In this document: piece after piece, positions 54,585 to 64,000 of the stretch | Position numbering within the stretch: the stretch's first letter is position 1 | Layout of the letters: every line of letters begins with the position of its first letter | Assembly: GCF_011045195.1 (NCBI RefSeq) | Contig: NZ_CP049199.1 | Span: forward strand, 310,001 to 374,000 | DNA length: 64,000 nucleotides | Source of the DNA: Caulobacter soli | Lineage (GTDB): Bacteria; Pseudomonadota; Alphaproteobacteria; Caulobacterales; Caulobacteraceae | Direction of reading: 5' to 3' | Translations under genes and position numbers: made by a program | The notes under the pieces: model-generated | What the model saw: the letters and a program-made list of their open reading frames with translations, nothing else | What the model was told of the DNA's origin: nothing | Databases searched by the model: none

Positions 54585-57500
54585 ATGGGCGACGACAGGC
54601 ATATCTTTCACGACCCCACCGGGCGCCGTGATCGACAAATGCGGCTGATCCTGGGGATTACGCTTTCGGCCCTGGCCGCGATCGTCGCGGCCTTCCTGGC
54701 GACCCTGGCCTTCGCCCCGCGCCTGCCGTCGGTGGCCTTGCAAGACCCGCATGTGCTGTCGTCGCTGCACAAGGAATCGGCGCACCGGCTCAAGCCCGAA
54801 CTGGCCTGGCGCAAGGTGCCGCACCCGACCGCCGCCCAGGGGGGCGCGTCCCAGGTGCGGCCGATCAGCGTCGGCTTCTATGTCAGCTGGGACGAGGACT
54901 CCCGCGAGTCCCTGCGCCGCAACATCGACAAGTTGGACGTGGTCTCGCCGCAATGGGTGGCGCTGAAGGGGCCGGGCGGCGACATCGTGGTCGACGACGA
55001 TCCGCAGGGCGTGGCCCGCATCGCCGCCGCGCCCAACCATCCGGCCGTGCTGCCGCTGGTGCACAACTCGGCCAACGCCGCCTTCAACGGGCCGATGGCC
55101 GACGCCCTGCTGGCCGACCCGGCCGCGCGCGCCAAGCTGATCGCCAGCCTGGCCGACCTGGCCGTCAAGCGCGGCTATGGCGGCTATGTCTTCGACCTGG
55201 AGAGCCTGTCGCCCAAGGGGCTGGTGAACTATCCCAAGCTGCTGGACGAGGCGCGGGCGGCCTTGAAGCCGCAGGGCCGCGAGGTCTGGGTCACCGCGCC
55301 GTTCGACGAGGAAGGCTGGCCGCTCAAGAAACTGCAGGACGCGTCCGACACCTTGCTGCTGATGGCCTACGACCAGCACTACGCCCAGGGCGATCCCGGG
55401 CCCAACGCCGGCCAGGACTGGTACGAGAGCGAGCTGGCCAAGCGCTTCAAGAGTCTGGACCCGGCCCGCACGATCCTGGCCCTGGGCGCCTACGGCTATG
55501 ACTGGACCCTGAAGAAGAACGGCAAGCCCGCCTCGGGCGCGCCGGCCACCTTTCACGAGGCGATCCGCAACGCCCAGGACGCCGGCGCGACCATCGACAT
55601 GGACGATGACGCCCTGAACCCGACCTACAACTATCAGGACGACAACGGCGACGACCACGAGGTCTGGTTCCTGGACGCCATCACCCTGTTCAACGAGGTG
55701 AAGGTCACCGACGCCTGGAAGCCGCGCGGCTATGGCCTGTGGCGGATGGGCATGGAGGATCCGGGCGTATGGAGCGTGCTGGGCAAGCCCTACGGCCAGG
55801 CCTCGGCCGCCGGCCTGACCCGCATCCCTGGCGGCCAGAGCGTCGACTTCGACGGCGGCGGCGAGGTGCTGCGCGTCGAGGGCCTGCCCACCCCCGGCAA
55901 GCGGACCCTGGAGTTCGACTCCGACACCGGCCTGATCTCGGACCAGACCTACGACGTCCTGCCCAGCTCCTATGTGATCCAGCGCTACGGCCAGAAGCCG
56001 GGCCTGGTGGCCCTGACCTTTGACGACGGTCCCGACGCGCGCTGGACGCCGAAGATCCTCGACATCCTCAAGGCCAAGAACGCGCCCGCCACCTTCTTCG
56101 TGATCGGCGAGAACATGCAGACCCGGCCCGACCTGGTGAAGCGCGAGGTCGCCGAGGGTCATGACGTGGGCAGCCACACCTGGACCCATCCCAATATCGG
56201 CGAGACGCCGATCGCCCAGACCGATGTCGAGCTGAACGCCACCCAGCGCCTGTTCGAGGTGATCACCGGCCGCTCGATGCGCCTGTTCCGTCCGCCGTTC
56301 TTCGGCGACGCCGAGCCCTCGACCCCGCACGAGGTGGCGCCGTTGGTGATCGCCCAGGAGCTGGGCTACCTGATCGTTGGCCTGCGGATCGACACCGACG
56401 ACTGGCAGAAGCCGCCGCCCCAGGCGATCATCGACCGCGCCCTGGAGCGCCTGGACCATCCCGGCGACCGGCCGGGCCAGGTGGTGCTGCTGCACGACGC
56501 CGGCGGCAACCGCGCCAACACCGTCAAGGCCCTGCCGGAGCTGATCGACCAGATCCGGGCGCGGGGCTATCGGCTGGTCACGGTCGGCGAGCTGGCTGGC
56601 ATGACCCCGGCCCAGACCATGCCGGTCAGCGACCGCGACCCGCTGGCGCTGGCGCTGGACCGGATCGGCTTTGGCATGTTCCGCATGGTGAAGATCGGGC
56701 TCGCCGCGCTGTTCATCACCGCCATCGCCCTGGGCATGGCGCGGCTGGTGTTCCTGGCCTGCCTGGCCCTGGTCCATCGCTGGACGCACGAAAGCCCCGA
56801 GAGCCTCGATCCCGAGACCGGGCCGCTGGTCAGCGTGCTGATCCCCTGCTTCAACGAGGAGAAGGTGATCGCCGCCTCGGTGGCGCGGATCCTGGAATCG
56901 GAGTGGAAGAACCTCGAGGTTCTGGTGCTGGACGACGGCTCCAAGGACAACACCGCCGAGGAAGTGCGCCGCGCCCATGGCGACAATCCGCGCGTGACGC
57001 TGCTGAGCTTCGAGAACGGCGGCAAGGCGCGGGCGGTCAATCGCGGCCTGGCCGTGGCCAAGGGCGAGTACGTCGTGGCCCTGGACGCCGACACGCTGTT
57101 TCCGCCCAAGACCATTGGACGCCTCGTCCGCTGGTTCCAGGACCCCACCATCGGCGCCGTGGCCGGCAACGCCATCGTCGGCAACCGGGTCAATATCGTC
57201 ACCCGCTGGCAGGCCCTGGAATATGTCACCGCCCAGAACCTGGAGCGCCGCGCCCTGGCGACCCTGGGGGCGGTGACCGTGGTGCCGGGCGCCGTCGGCG
57301 CCTGGCGCAAGAGCGTGCTGGACGACCTGGGCGGCTATCCGTCCGACACCCTGGCCGAGGACCAGGACCTGACCATCGCCTGCCAGCGCGCGGGCTGGAA
57401 GGTGGCCTTCGATCCCGCCGCCCAGGCCTTCACCGAGGCGCCCGACACGGTCGGCGGTCTGCTCAAGCAGCGCTTCCGCTGGTCGTTCGGCACCCTGCAG

Positions 57501-57944
57501 TGCGTGTGGAAGCACCGTGGGGCGCTGTTCAATCCCAAGACCCCAGCCCTGGGCTTCGTGGCCCTGCCGCAGATCTGGCTGTTCCAGATCCTCTTGGCCG
57601 TCGCCGCGCCGCTGGTCGACCTGGCGGTGGTCTGGAGCCTGATCTCCGGCGTCTACGGCGCCGTGGCCCACCCGGTGGAATGGTCGCCGGACGACACCTT
57701 CCGCAGCCTGCTCTACTGGGCGGTGTTCATCCTAGTCGACCTGTCGGCCGGCGCGTTGGGCATGGCTTTGGAGAAGCGCGCGCCCTGGGCCGACCTGCCG
57801 TACCTGCCGGTTCAGCGCTTCGGCTACCGCCAGCTGATGTACTACGTGGTGGTCAAGTCGGTGCTGACGGCCGCGCGCGGCGGGCGAGTCGGCTGGGGCA
57901 AACTGGAGCGGCGGGCCACCGCGACGGTCAAGATGGGGGAATGA
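54585..57944 (+). CDS. tripartite GH18-like/NodB deacetylase/GT2 synthase
   Basis: 1119-residue membrane protein. The N-terminus has one helix, then a GH18-like barrel (about 85-410) with GYVFDLES (Asp204, Glu206 as the acid) and LLMAYDQHY. Next comes a NodB polysaccharide deacetylase (about 465-690): TFDDGPD (Asp480), SHTWTH, RPPFFGD and VLLHDAGG. After a second helix (about 695-730), a family 2 glycosyltransferase (about 750-1000) has LDDGSKDN, DAD (Asp834), AEDQD and QRFRW, followed by C-terminal helices. It probably makes and edits a beta-linked, partly deacetylated aminosugar polymer (inference). The start at MGDDRHIF fits the family; 54540 is an alternative. Confidence 0.92.
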   Translation: MGDDRHIFHDPTGRRDRQMRLILGITLSALAAIVAAFLATLAFAPRLPSVALQDPHVLSSLHKESAHRLKPELAWRKVPHPTAAQGGASQVRPISVGFYVSWDEDSRESLRRNIDKLDVVSPQWVALKGPGGDIVVDDDPQGVARIAAAPNHPAVLPLVHNSANAAFNGPMADALLADPAARAKLIASLADLAVKRGYGGYVFDLESLSPKGLVNYPKLLDEARAALKPQGREVWVTAPFDEEGWPLKKLQDASDTLLLMAYDQHYAQGDPGPNAGQDWYESELAKRFKSLDPARTILALGAYGYDWTLKKNGKPASGAPATFHEAIRNAQDAGATIDMDDDALNPTYNYQDDNGDDHEVWFLDAITLFNEVKVTDAWKPRGYGLWRMGMEDPGVWSVLGKPYGQASAAGLTRIPGGQSVDFDGGGEVLRVEGLPTPGKRTLEFDSDTGLISDQTYDVLPSSYVIQRYGQKPGLVALTFDDGPDARWTPKILDILKAKNAPATFFVIGENMQTRPDLVKREVAEGHDVGSHTWTHPNIGETPIAQTDVELNATQRLFEVITGRSMRLFRPPFFGDAEPSTPHEVAPLVIAQELGYLIVGLRIDTDDWQKPPPQAIIDRALERLDHPGDRPGQVVLLHDAGGNRANTVKALPELIDQIRARGYRLVTVGELAGMTPAQTMPVSDRDPLALALDRIGFGMFRMVKIGLAALFITAIALGMARLVFLACLALVHRWTHESPESLDPETGPLVSVLIPCFNEEKVIAASVARILESEWKNLEVLVLDDGSKDNTAEEVRRAHGDNPRVTLLSFENGGKARAVNRGLAVAKGEYVVALDADTLFPPKTIGRLVRWFQDPTIGAVAGNAIVGNRVNIVTRWQALEYVTAQNLERRALATLGAVTVVPGAVGAWRKSVLDDLGGYPSDTLAEDQDLTIACQRAGWKVAFDPAAQAFTEAPDTVGGLLKQRFRWSFGTLQCVWKHRGALFNPKTPALGFVALPQIWLFQILLAVAAPLVDLAVVWSLISGVYGAVAHPVEWSPDDTFRSLLYWAVFILVDLSAGALGMALEKRAPWADLPYLPVQRFGYRQLMYYVVVKSVLTAARGGRVGWGKLERRATATVKMGE

Positions 57945-57959
57945 CAAGGCTGTCATTCC
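57938..57959 (+). terminator. hairpin at the end of the synthase gene
   Basis: Perfect 9-bp arms GGAATGACA/TGTCATTCC with AGGC loop, overlapping the TGA stop and followed by GTTTGG. Confidence 0.45.
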
Positions 57960-58114
57960 GTTTGGTGACTGGTAGCGGTAACTTATTCGCATCGCCCCCG
58001 CGGGGAGTTTGACCTTCCGTGCGCCGATGTTCGCCGAAAAAGTCCAAGCTGTTCCGGGGTTGAGCGACATCCACCCACTTTTTCAAATGAGCCGAACAAT
58101 CGGTCCAAGCGCGG

Positions 58115-58143
58115 TTGCGCCTGCGAAATCACACTCCTATAAC
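58115..58143 (+). promoter_or_regulatory. sigma70-type promoter for sucCD
   Basis: TTGCGC and TATAAC are separated by 17 bases; the -10 ends 41 bases before the sucC ATG. Confidence 0.6.
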
Positions 58144-58184
58144 CCGGCCACAATTTCAGAAGCCGTCGTCGAGACCGGTCCCTC

Positions 58185-59384
58185 ATGAACATCCACGAAC
58201 ACCAAGCCAAAGCCGTCCTCGCAGAGTTCGGCGCCCCTGTTCCACGCGGCTATCCCGCCTTCACCCCCGAGGAGGCCGTCGCCGCCGCTGAAAAGCTGGG
58301 TGGTCCGGTGTTCGTCGTGAAGTCCCAGATCCACGCCGGTGGCCGTGGCAAGGGCAAGTTCGAGGGCCTGGGCCCCGACGCCAAAGGCGGCGTCCGCGTC
58401 GTCAAGTCGGTCGCCGACGTGAAGGCTTCGGCCGAGGAAATGCTCGGCCGCGTGCTGGTGACCCACCAGACCGGCCCCAAGGGCAAGCAGGTCAACCGCC
58501 TCTACATCGAAGAAGGCGCGGCGATCGCCAAGGAATTCTACCTGTCGCTGCTGGTCGACCGCGAGACCTCGATGGTTTCGGTGGTCGCCTCGACCGAAGG
58601 CGGCATGGACATCGAGGACGTGGCCCACGCCACCCCCGAAAAGATCCATAGCTTCTCGATCGACCCCGCCACCGGCGTGTGGCCGACCCACCAGCGCGCG
58701 CTGGCCAAGGCCCTGGGCCTGACCGGCGGTTTGGCCAAGGAAGCCGCGACCCTGCTGACGCAGCTCTATACGGCGTTCCTGGCCAAGGACATGGCCATGC
58801 TGGAGATCAACCCGCTGATCGTCACCGCCGACGAACACCTGCGGGTCCTGGACGCCAAGCTGTCGTTCGACGGCAACAGCCTGTACCGCCACGCCGACAT
58901 CAAGGCGCTGCGCGACGAGAGCGAAGAAGACCCCAAGGAAATCGAAGCCTCCAAGCACGACCTGGCCTACATCGCCCTGGACGGCGAAATCGGCTGCATG
59001 GTCAACGGCGCGGGCCTGGCCATGGCCACCATGGACATCATCAAGCTGTACGGCGCCGAGCCGGCCAACTTCCTGGATGTCGGCGGCGGCGCCAACAAGG
59101 AGAAGGTCACCGCGGCCTTCAAGATCATCACCGCCGACCCGGCCGTCAAAGGCATCCTGGTCAACATCTTCGGCGGCATCATGCGCTGCGACATCATCGC
59201 GGAAGGCGTCATCGCCGCCGTGAAGGAAGTGGGCCTGAAGGTTCCGCTGGTCGTGCGCCTGGAAGGCACCAACGTCGAGCTGGGCAAGAAAATCATTTCG
59301 GAAAGCGGCCTGAACGTCATCGCCGCCAACGACCTGTCGGACGGGGCCGAGAAGATCGTCGCCGCTGTCAAAGGGGCTGCGTAA
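58185..59384 (+). CDS. sucC: succinate-CoA ligase (ADP-forming) beta subunit
   Basis: 399 residues. The ATP-grasp subunit binds nucleotide and succinate in the step that turns succinyl-CoA into succinate with substrate-level phosphorylation. It opens [20 protein letters not shown], has [43 protein letters not shown] and [12 protein letters not shown], and ends in the ligase domain. First gene of the sucC-sucD pair, with sucD six bases downstream. Confidence 0.98.
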   Translation: MNIHEHQAKAVLAEFGAPVPRGYPAFTPEEAVAAAEKLGGPVFVVKSQIHAGGRGKGKFEGLGPDAKGGVRVVKSVADVKASAEEMLGRVLVTHQTGPKGKQVNRLYIEEGAAIAKEFYLSLLVDRETSMVSVVASTEGGMDIEDVAHATPEKIHSFSIDPATGVWPTHQRALAKALGLTGGLAKEAATLLTQLYTAFLAKDMAMLEINPLIVTADEHLRVLDAKLSFDGNSLYRHADIKALRDESEEDPKEIEASKHDLAYIALDGEIGCMVNGAGLAMATMDIIKLYGAEPANFLDVGGGANKEKVTAAFKIITADPAVKGILVNIFGGIMRCDIIAEGVIAAVKEVGLKVPLVVRLEGTNVELGKKIISESGLNVIAANDLSDGAEKIVAAVKGAA

Positions 59385-59389
59385 CTCTC

Positions 59390-60274
59390 ATGTCCATCCT
59401 CATCGGATCTGAAACCAAGGTCATCACCCAGGGCTTCACCGGCGCCCAGGGCACGTTCCACTCGGAACAGGCGATCGCCTACGGCACCAAGCTGGTCGGC
59501 GGCGTGACCCCCGGCAAGGGCGGCCAGACCCACATCGGCCTGCCGGTGTTCGACACGGTCGGCGAAGCCAAGGAAGCCACCGGCGCCGACGCCACCGCGA
59601 TCTACGTCCCGCCGCCCTTCGCGGCCGACTCGATCCTGGAAGCCATCGACGCGGAAATCCCGCTGATCATCTGCATCACCGAAGGCATCCCGGTGCTGGA
59701 CATGGTCAAGGTGAAGAAGGCCCTGCAAGGCAGCAAGTCGCGCCTGATCGGCCCGAACTGCCCCGGCGTCCTGACCCCGAACCAGTGCAAGATCGGCATC
59801 ATGCCGGGTTCGATCTTCTCGAACGGCTCGGTCGGCGTCGTCTCGCGCTCGGGCACCCTGACCTATGAAGCCGTGTTCCAGACGACCAACGCTGGCCTGG
59901 GCCAGACCACGGCCGTCGGCATCGGCGGCGACCCGGTCAAGGGCACCGAGTTCATCGACATCCTCGAGCTGTTCCTGGCCGACGAAGCCACCAAGTCGAT
60001 CGTCATGATCGGCGAAATCGGCGGCTCGGCCGAAGAAGAAGCGGCCCAGTTCCTGAAGGACGAAGCCAAGCGCGGCCGCAAGAAGCCCATGGTCGGCTTC
60101 ATCGCCGGTCGCACGGCGCCTCCCGGCCGTCACATGGGCCACGCCGGCGCGATCATCTCGGGCGGCAAGGGCGGCGCGGAAGACAAGATCGCCGCGATGG
60201 AAGCCGCGGGCATCCGCGTCTCGCCGTCCCCGGCCAAGCTCGGCGAGACCCTCCTCGAGGTGCTCAAGGGCTAA
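59390..60274 (+). CDS. sucD: succinate-CoA ligase alpha subunit
   Basis: 294 residues. The CoA-binding Rossmann domain (about 1-125, [21 protein letters not shown]) is followed by the ligase domain with the phospho-His in [27 protein letters not shown] and [13 protein letters not shown] are further signatures. Translated six bases after the sucC stop; the complex is alpha/beta. A long hairpin separates it from sucA. Confidence 0.98.
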   Translation: MSILIGSETKVITQGFTGAQGTFHSEQAIAYGTKLVGGVTPGKGGQTHIGLPVFDTVGEAKEATGADATAIYVPPPFAADSILEAIDAEIPLIICITEGIPVLDMVKVKKALQGSKSRLIGPNCPGVLTPNQCKIGIMPGSIFSNGSVGVVSRSGTLTYEAVFQTTNAGLGQTTAVGIGGDPVKGTEFIDILELFLADEATKSIVMIGEIGGSAEEEAAQFLKDEAKRGRKKPMVGFIAGRTAPPGRHMGHAGAIISGGKGGAEDKIAAMEAAGIRVSPSPAKLGETLLEVLKG

Positions 60275-60300
60275 GACGACACCGAAACCCCGCCCCGCGC

Positions 60301-60356
60301 GGGGCCCAGGTTTTTCCGACCGCCTGTCGACGATCCGAAAAAATCACCTGGGCCCC
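60301..60356 (+). terminator. long hairpin between sucD and sucA
   Basis: Perfect 11-bp arms GGGGCCCAGGT/ACCTGGGCCCC, extended inward by a TTTTTC/GAAAAA pairing. It may partly terminate, or shield the sucCD mRNA 3' end, rather than be a simple terminator, because there is no terminal U-run. Confidence 0.65.
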
Positions 60357-60457
60357 GTTCATTCGACGGGCGCCCGGTGATTGAGAGACTATATTTACGC
60401 AGTCCCGATAACGGTGGCCCGTTAGCGGTGGCGTAAAAGGATCGTAAGGCAAAGACG

Positions 60458-63421
60458 ATGGCGGACGACGCAGGCATCATCAATCAGGTCTTGACCGAGA
60501 CCTCGTTCCTCTACGGAGCCAATGCGGCTTTCGTGGAAGACCTCTACGCCCGGTGGGCGGAGAACCCCGCATCGGTCGAACCGTCCTGGTCCGCCTTCTT
60601 CGCCACGCTTTCCGACCAGGCCGACCAGGTCAAGCGCGCCGCCCAGGATCCGACCTGGACGCCCCGCCAGGCCCCGGCCGTCCGGCCCGAGTGGCTGTCG
60701 GCCATCGACGGCCAGTGGCCGACCGTGGCCCCCGCCGTCGAAGCCAAGGTGTCCAAGGCCATCGAGGCCAAGGCCCCCGGAACCTCCGCCGAAGCCGTCC
60801 GCGCCGCCACGCTGGACAGCCTGCGCGCCATCATGATGATCCGGGCCTACCGGATGCGCGGCCACCTGGCCGCCAATCTCGACCCGCTGGGCCTGGAGCC
60901 CAAGGCCTCGGCCCCCGAGCTCGACCCGTCGACCTACGGCTTCTCGGAAGCCGACTACGACCGTCCAATCTTCCTGGACTTCGTGCTGGGTCTGGAGACC
61001 TCGACGATCCGCGAGATCCTGTCGATCCTGCGCCGCACCTACTGCGACAACGTCGGCGTGCAGTACATGCACATCTCGGATCCGACCGAGAAGGCCTGGC
61101 TGCAGGAGCGCATCGAAGGCCGCGACAAGGAAATCACCTTCTCCAAGGAGGGCAAGGTCGCCATCCTCAAGAAGCTGATCGAGACCGAGGGTTTCGAACG
61201 CTTCCTGCACAAGCGCTTCCCCGGCACCAAGCGGTTCGGCATCGACGGCGGCGAAGCCATGGTCCCGGCCATGGAGCAGATCATCAAGCGCGGCGGTTCG
61301 CTGGGCGTGAAGGACATCGTCCTGGGCATGCCGCACCGCGGCCGCCTGAACGTGCTGGCCGCCGTGATGGGCAAGCCCTACCACGTGATCTTCCACGAGT
61401 TCCAGGGCGGCACCAGCCTGCCTTCGGACGTCGAGGGTTCGGGCGACGTCAAGTATCACATGGGCGCTTCGTCGGACCGCGAGTTCGACGACAACAAGGT
61501 CCACCTGTCGCTGACCGCCAACCCCTCGCACCTGGAAATCGTCAACCCGGTGGTGATCGGCAAGGCCCGCGCCAAGCAGGCCTTCACCCTGCGCGAACAG
61601 CCGGACGCCGGCCGCGGCCACGTGCTGCCACTGCTGCTGCACGGCGACGCGGCCTTCGCGGGCCAGGGCGTGGTGGCCGAGTGCTTCACCCTGTCGGGCC
61701 TGAAGGGCTACCGCACGGGCGGCACCATCCACTTCATCGTCAACAACCAGATCGGCTTCACCACCAGCCCGCGCTATTCGCGCAGCTCGCCCTATCCGTC
61801 GGATGTGGCGCTGATGGTCGAGGCCCCGATCTTCCACGTCAACGGCGACGATCCCGAAGCCGTGGTCTACGCGGCCAAGGTGGCCACCGAATATCGCCAG
61901 ATGTTCGGCAAGGACGTCGTGGTCGACATGTTCTGCTATCGCCGGTTCGGTCACAACGAAGGTGACGACCCGACGATGACCTCGCCGGTGATGTACGCCA
62001 AGATCAAGGACCACATCTCGACCCGCGAGATCTACAGCCAGCGCCTGGTGGCCGAGGGCGTCGCCGCCCAGGCCGAGGTCGACGGCTGGGTCAGCGAGTT
62101 CGAGGCCTTCCTCGACAAGGAATTCGAGGCCGGCAAGAGCTACAAGGCCAACAAGGCCGACTGGCTGGACGGCAAGTGGAAGGGCCTGGCCCTGCCCGGC
62201 GACGAAGAGCGCAAGGGCAAGACCGACGTGGCCAAGACCAAGCTCCTGGAGCTGGGTCGCCAGATCACCACGGTTCCCGAGCGGATCAACACCCACAAGA
62301 CCGTCAAGCGCGTGATCGAGAACCGCCGCGAGGCGATCGAGAAGGGCGAGAACATCGACTGGGGCACCGCCGAGCACCTGGCGTTCGCCACCCTGCTCGA
62401 CGAGGGCTTCCCCGTCCGCCTGTCCGGCCAGGACAGCGTGCGCGGCACCTTCACCCAGCGCCATTCGGACATCATCGACCAGACGACCGAAGAGCACTAC
62501 ACCCCGCTCAACAACATCCGCCCGGGCCAGGCCCACTACGAGGTCATCGACTCGGCCCTGTCGGAAGAGGCGGTGCTGGGCTTCGAGTACGGCTTCTCGT
62601 TGGCCGATCCGAACACCATGACCCTGTGGGAAGGCCAGTTCGGCGACTTCGTGAACGGCGCCCAGGTGGTGATCGACCAGTTCATCAGCTCGGGCGAGCG
62701 CAAGTGGCTGCGGATGAGCGGCCTGACCATGCTGCTGCCGCACGGCTACGAAGGCCAGGGCCCCGAGCACAGCTCGGCGCGCCTCGAGCGCTTCCTGCAG
62801 TCGTGCGCGGAAGACAACATGCAGGTGGTCAACTGCACCACCCCGGCCAACTACTTCCACGCCCTACGTCGCCAGATGCACCGCGAGTTCCGCAAGCCGC
62901 TGGTCGTCATGACGCCCAAGAGCCTGCTGCGCCACAAGAAGGCCGTCTCGAACCTGGCCGACATGGCCGAGGGCTCCAGCTTCCACCGCGTGATGATCGA
63001 CGGGGCCGAAGCCGGCTGCGACGTCGGCGGCGTCACGCTGAAGAGCGACGACAAGATCACCCGCGTCATCGCCTGCTCGGGCAAGGTCTATTTCGACCTG
63101 ATCGACGCCCGGGCCAAGGCCGGCCGCGACGACGTCTACATCGTGCGCCTGGAGCAGTTCTATCCGTGGCCGCTGAAGTCGGTGCTCGCCGTGCTCGGAA
63201 GGTTCAAGAACGCCGAACTGGTTTGGTGTCAGGAAGAACCCAAGAACATGGGCGGCTGGACCTTCGTCGATCCGTGGCTGGAGCTGAGCCTGGCCAAGCT
63301 GGACGTCAAGGCCAAGCGCGCCCGCTACGTGGGTCGTCCCGCCTCGGCCTCCACGGCCGCCGGCATGATGAGCCGCCACCTGAAAGAACTCGAGACCTTC
63401 CTGAACGAAGCCTTCGCCTGA
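60458..63421 (+). CDS. sucA: 2-oxoglutarate dehydrogenase E1 component
   Basis: 987 residues, the thiamine-diphosphate enzyme that decarboxylates 2-oxoglutarate and passes the succinyl group to the lipoyl arm of SucB. The N-terminal helix (TSFLYGANAAFVEDLYARWAE) is the E1o segment that docks to E2. The TPP site includes DIVLGMPHRGRLNVL, KYHMGAS, FHVNGDDPEAVVY and RRFGHNEGDDP. The C-terminal pyrimidine-domain part has GYEGQGPEHSSARLERFLQ and QEEPKNMGGW. In order with sucCD and sucB, the usual alphaproteobacterial arrangement. Confidence 0.98.
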   Translation: MADDAGIINQVLTETSFLYGANAAFVEDLYARWAENPASVEPSWSAFFATLSDQADQVKRAAQDPTWTPRQAPAVRPEWLSAIDGQWPTVAPAVEAKVSKAIEAKAPGTSAEAVRAATLDSLRAIMMIRAYRMRGHLAANLDPLGLEPKASAPELDPSTYGFSEADYDRPIFLDFVLGLETSTIREILSILRRTYCDNVGVQYMHISDPTEKAWLQERIEGRDKEITFSKEGKVAILKKLIETEGFERFLHKRFPGTKRFGIDGGEAMVPAMEQIIKRGGSLGVKDIVLGMPHRGRLNVLAAVMGKPYHVIFHEFQGGTSLPSDVEGSGDVKYHMGASSDREFDDNKVHLSLTANPSHLEIVNPVVIGKARAKQAFTLREQPDAGRGHVLPLLLHGDAAFAGQGVVAECFTLSGLKGYRTGGTIHFIVNNQIGFTTSPRYSRSSPYPSDVALMVEAPIFHVNGDDPEAVVYAAKVATEYRQMFGKDVVVDMFCYRRFGHNEGDDPTMTSPVMYAKIKDHISTREIYSQRLVAEGVAAQAEVDGWVSEFEAFLDKEFEAGKSYKANKADWLDGKWKGLALPGDEERKGKTDVAKTKLLELGRQITTVPERINTHKTVKRVIENRREAIEKGENIDWGTAEHLAFATLLDEGFPVRLSGQDSVRGTFTQRHSDIIDQTTEEHYTPLNNIRPGQAHYEVIDSALSEEAVLGFEYGFSLADPNTMTLWEGQFGDFVNGAQVVIDQFISSGERKWLRMSGLTMLLPHGYEGQGPEHSSARLERFLQSCAEDNMQVVNCTTPANYFHALRRQMHREFRKPLVVMTPKSLLRHKKAVSNLADMAEGSSFHRVMIDGAEAGCDVGGVTLKSDDKITRVIACSGKVYFDLIDARAKAGRDDVYIVRLEQFYPWPLKSVLAVLGRFKNAELVWCQEEPKNMGGWTFVDPWLELSLAKLDVKAKRARYVGRPASASTAAGMMSRHLKELETFLNEAFA

Positions 63422-63440
63422 TCGCTTCGCTCGGATCCAA

Positions 63441-63484
63441 GCATTTTCGGATGAACTGAACGTCGGTTCGTCATCCGAAAATGC
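63441..63484 (+). terminator. long hairpin between sucA and sucB
   Basis: Perfect 14-bp arms GCATTTTCGGATGA/TCATCCGAAAATGC with a 16-base loop, 20 bases after the sucA stop. No U-run; likely mRNA stabiliser or partial terminator. Confidence 0.65.
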
Positions 63485-63576
63485 GCTAAGAGACTGCCGG
63501 AGCGTCAACCGATCCCATCGGGTCGGAGGGCGCTCCAAACCCCGCCCGGACTAAACACGAGACATCGGAACCCCAC

Positions 63577-64000
63577 ATGGCCGACATCATGACCCCCGCC
63601 CTCGGCGAATCCGTCACCGAAGCGACGGTGGCGCGCTGGACCAAGAAGGCCGGGGAGGCGGTGAAGAAGGACGAACTGCTCGTCGAACTGGAAACCGACA
63701 AGGTCAGCCTCGAGGTCGTGGCGCCCGCCGATGGCGTCCTGTCCTCGATCAGCGCCGAGGAAGGCGCGACCGTGGTTCCGGGCACGGTCCTGGGCGTGGT
63801 GACCGAGGGCGGCGCGGCCGCTGCTCCTGCCGCTCCCGCGCCGAAGGCCGCCGCGGCTCCGGCTCCCGCCGCCGCGCCGGCCCCGGCTCCCGCGCCCGCT
63901 CCGGTCGCCGCCGCCGCCCCGGCCCCGGCCGCCGCCGCTCCGGTCAGCCCGGCCCCGGCCCGCATCGCCGCCGAGAACAACCTGGACCTGTCGAAGGTCG
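63577..64000 (+). CDS. sucB: dihydrolipoyllysine succinyltransferase (E2), 5' part
   Basis: First 141 codons of the 2-oxoglutarate dehydrogenase E2 subunit; the gene runs off the window end. The lipoyl domain (about 1-77) has the lipoylated Lys42 in ELETDKVSLEV. An Ala/Pro-rich flexible linker (about 79-125) follows, then the start of the peripheral-subunit-binding domain (SPAPARIAAENNLDLSKV). The catalytic domain is not visible. It follows sucA after 155 bases holding a hairpin. Confidence 0.97.
   Translation, partial: MADIMTPALGESVTEATVARWTKKAGEAVKKDELLVELETDKVSLEVVAPADGVLSSISAEEGATVVPGTVLGVVTEGGAAAAPAAPAPKAAAAPAPAAAPAPAPAPAPVAAAAPAPAAAAPVSPAPARIAAENNLDLSKV

Noticed and set aside
54549..57671. 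1040-codon open frame antisense to the polysaccharide synthase
   Set aside because: Composition dominated by Gly, Gln, Val, Asp and His with no motif; the plus strand has three catalytic domains with intact residues.
60422..62860. 812-codon open frame antisense to sucA
   Set aside because: Shadow of the strong codon bias of sucA; no domain or signal visible.

Overview
This window is chromosomal DNA from an alphaproteobacterium, almost certainly a Caulobacter or very close relative. The base composition is about two thirds G+C. The gene neighbourhoods (proA-nadD-rsfS-rlmH-envC-like-ctpA, obgE-proB, rplU-rpmA, trmD-rplS-leuCD-leuB, sucCD-sucA-sucB) match the Caulobacter style as I know it. The window also carries a CC0125/CC1285-type lipoprotein, HAMP-rich chemoreceptors ending in WEEF, and GTG-rich starts. 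I see no rRNA, tRNA, CRISPR array, transposase or phage gene. Coding density is high, and nearly all genes have housekeeping or core-accessory roles.

Layout. 0-6 kb: a leftward block for proline synthesis, NAD synthesis, ribosome maturation and cell wall (proA, nadD, rsfS, rlmH, a catalytically degenerate LytM/EnvC-like factor, ctpA), then a small AT-richer membrane ORF. 6-12.4 kb: rightward DmpA-type aminopeptidase, DHA2-type MFS exporter, a membrane protein and a secreted GH92 alpha-mannosidase. 12.5-17.7 kb: leftward obgE-proB, an unrecognised 319-residue gene, a GNAT and the rplU-rpmA operon. 17.8-20.7 kb: a likely zinc-starvation unit (Zur-like box, UreH-like membrane protein, COG0523/CobW GTPase with a His-rich loop), convergent with a four-EF-hand protein. 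20.7-30.3 kb: two exbD paralogues, WD40 protein, cutC, glycosylasparaginase, nitroreductase, mtgA, GNAT, CDF metal transporter, KTSC protein, MAPEG protein, LysE exporter and lipoprotein.

30-37 kb: SDR dehydrogenase, a tight rightward cluster (DUF1232, lysoplasmalogenase, SRPBCC, GNAT), a large-subunit catalase with an EcfG/SigT-like promoter, and an acyl-CoA ligase. 37-44.5 kb: chemoreceptor, then leftward trmD-rplS and leuC-leuD-(ABM monooxygenase)-leuB, the last four linked by TGATG overlaps or short gaps. 44.7-50 kb: PEP mutase/isocitrate lyase family protein, a periplasmic protein with four TonB-C-like repeats, and proofreading-competent polA. 50-58 kb: second chemoreceptor, divergent LytTR regulator/DUF2306 membrane protein pair, TetR regulator, and a tripartite GH18-like/NodB deacetylase/GT2 synthase. 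58-64 kb: TCA-cycle run sucC-sucD-sucA-sucB (sucB cut by the window end), with long hairpins between sucD/sucA and sucA/sucB.

Between genes lie several families of structured palindromic repeats. Two roughly 125-bp copies in opposite orientation (about 24.95 and 35.36 kb) differ by paired changes that keep their stems. The most interesting leads are these repeats, the zinc unit, a doubled TACAnnTGTA operator upstream of one exbD, the four-repeat TonB-C-like protein and the monooxygenase inside the leucine operon.
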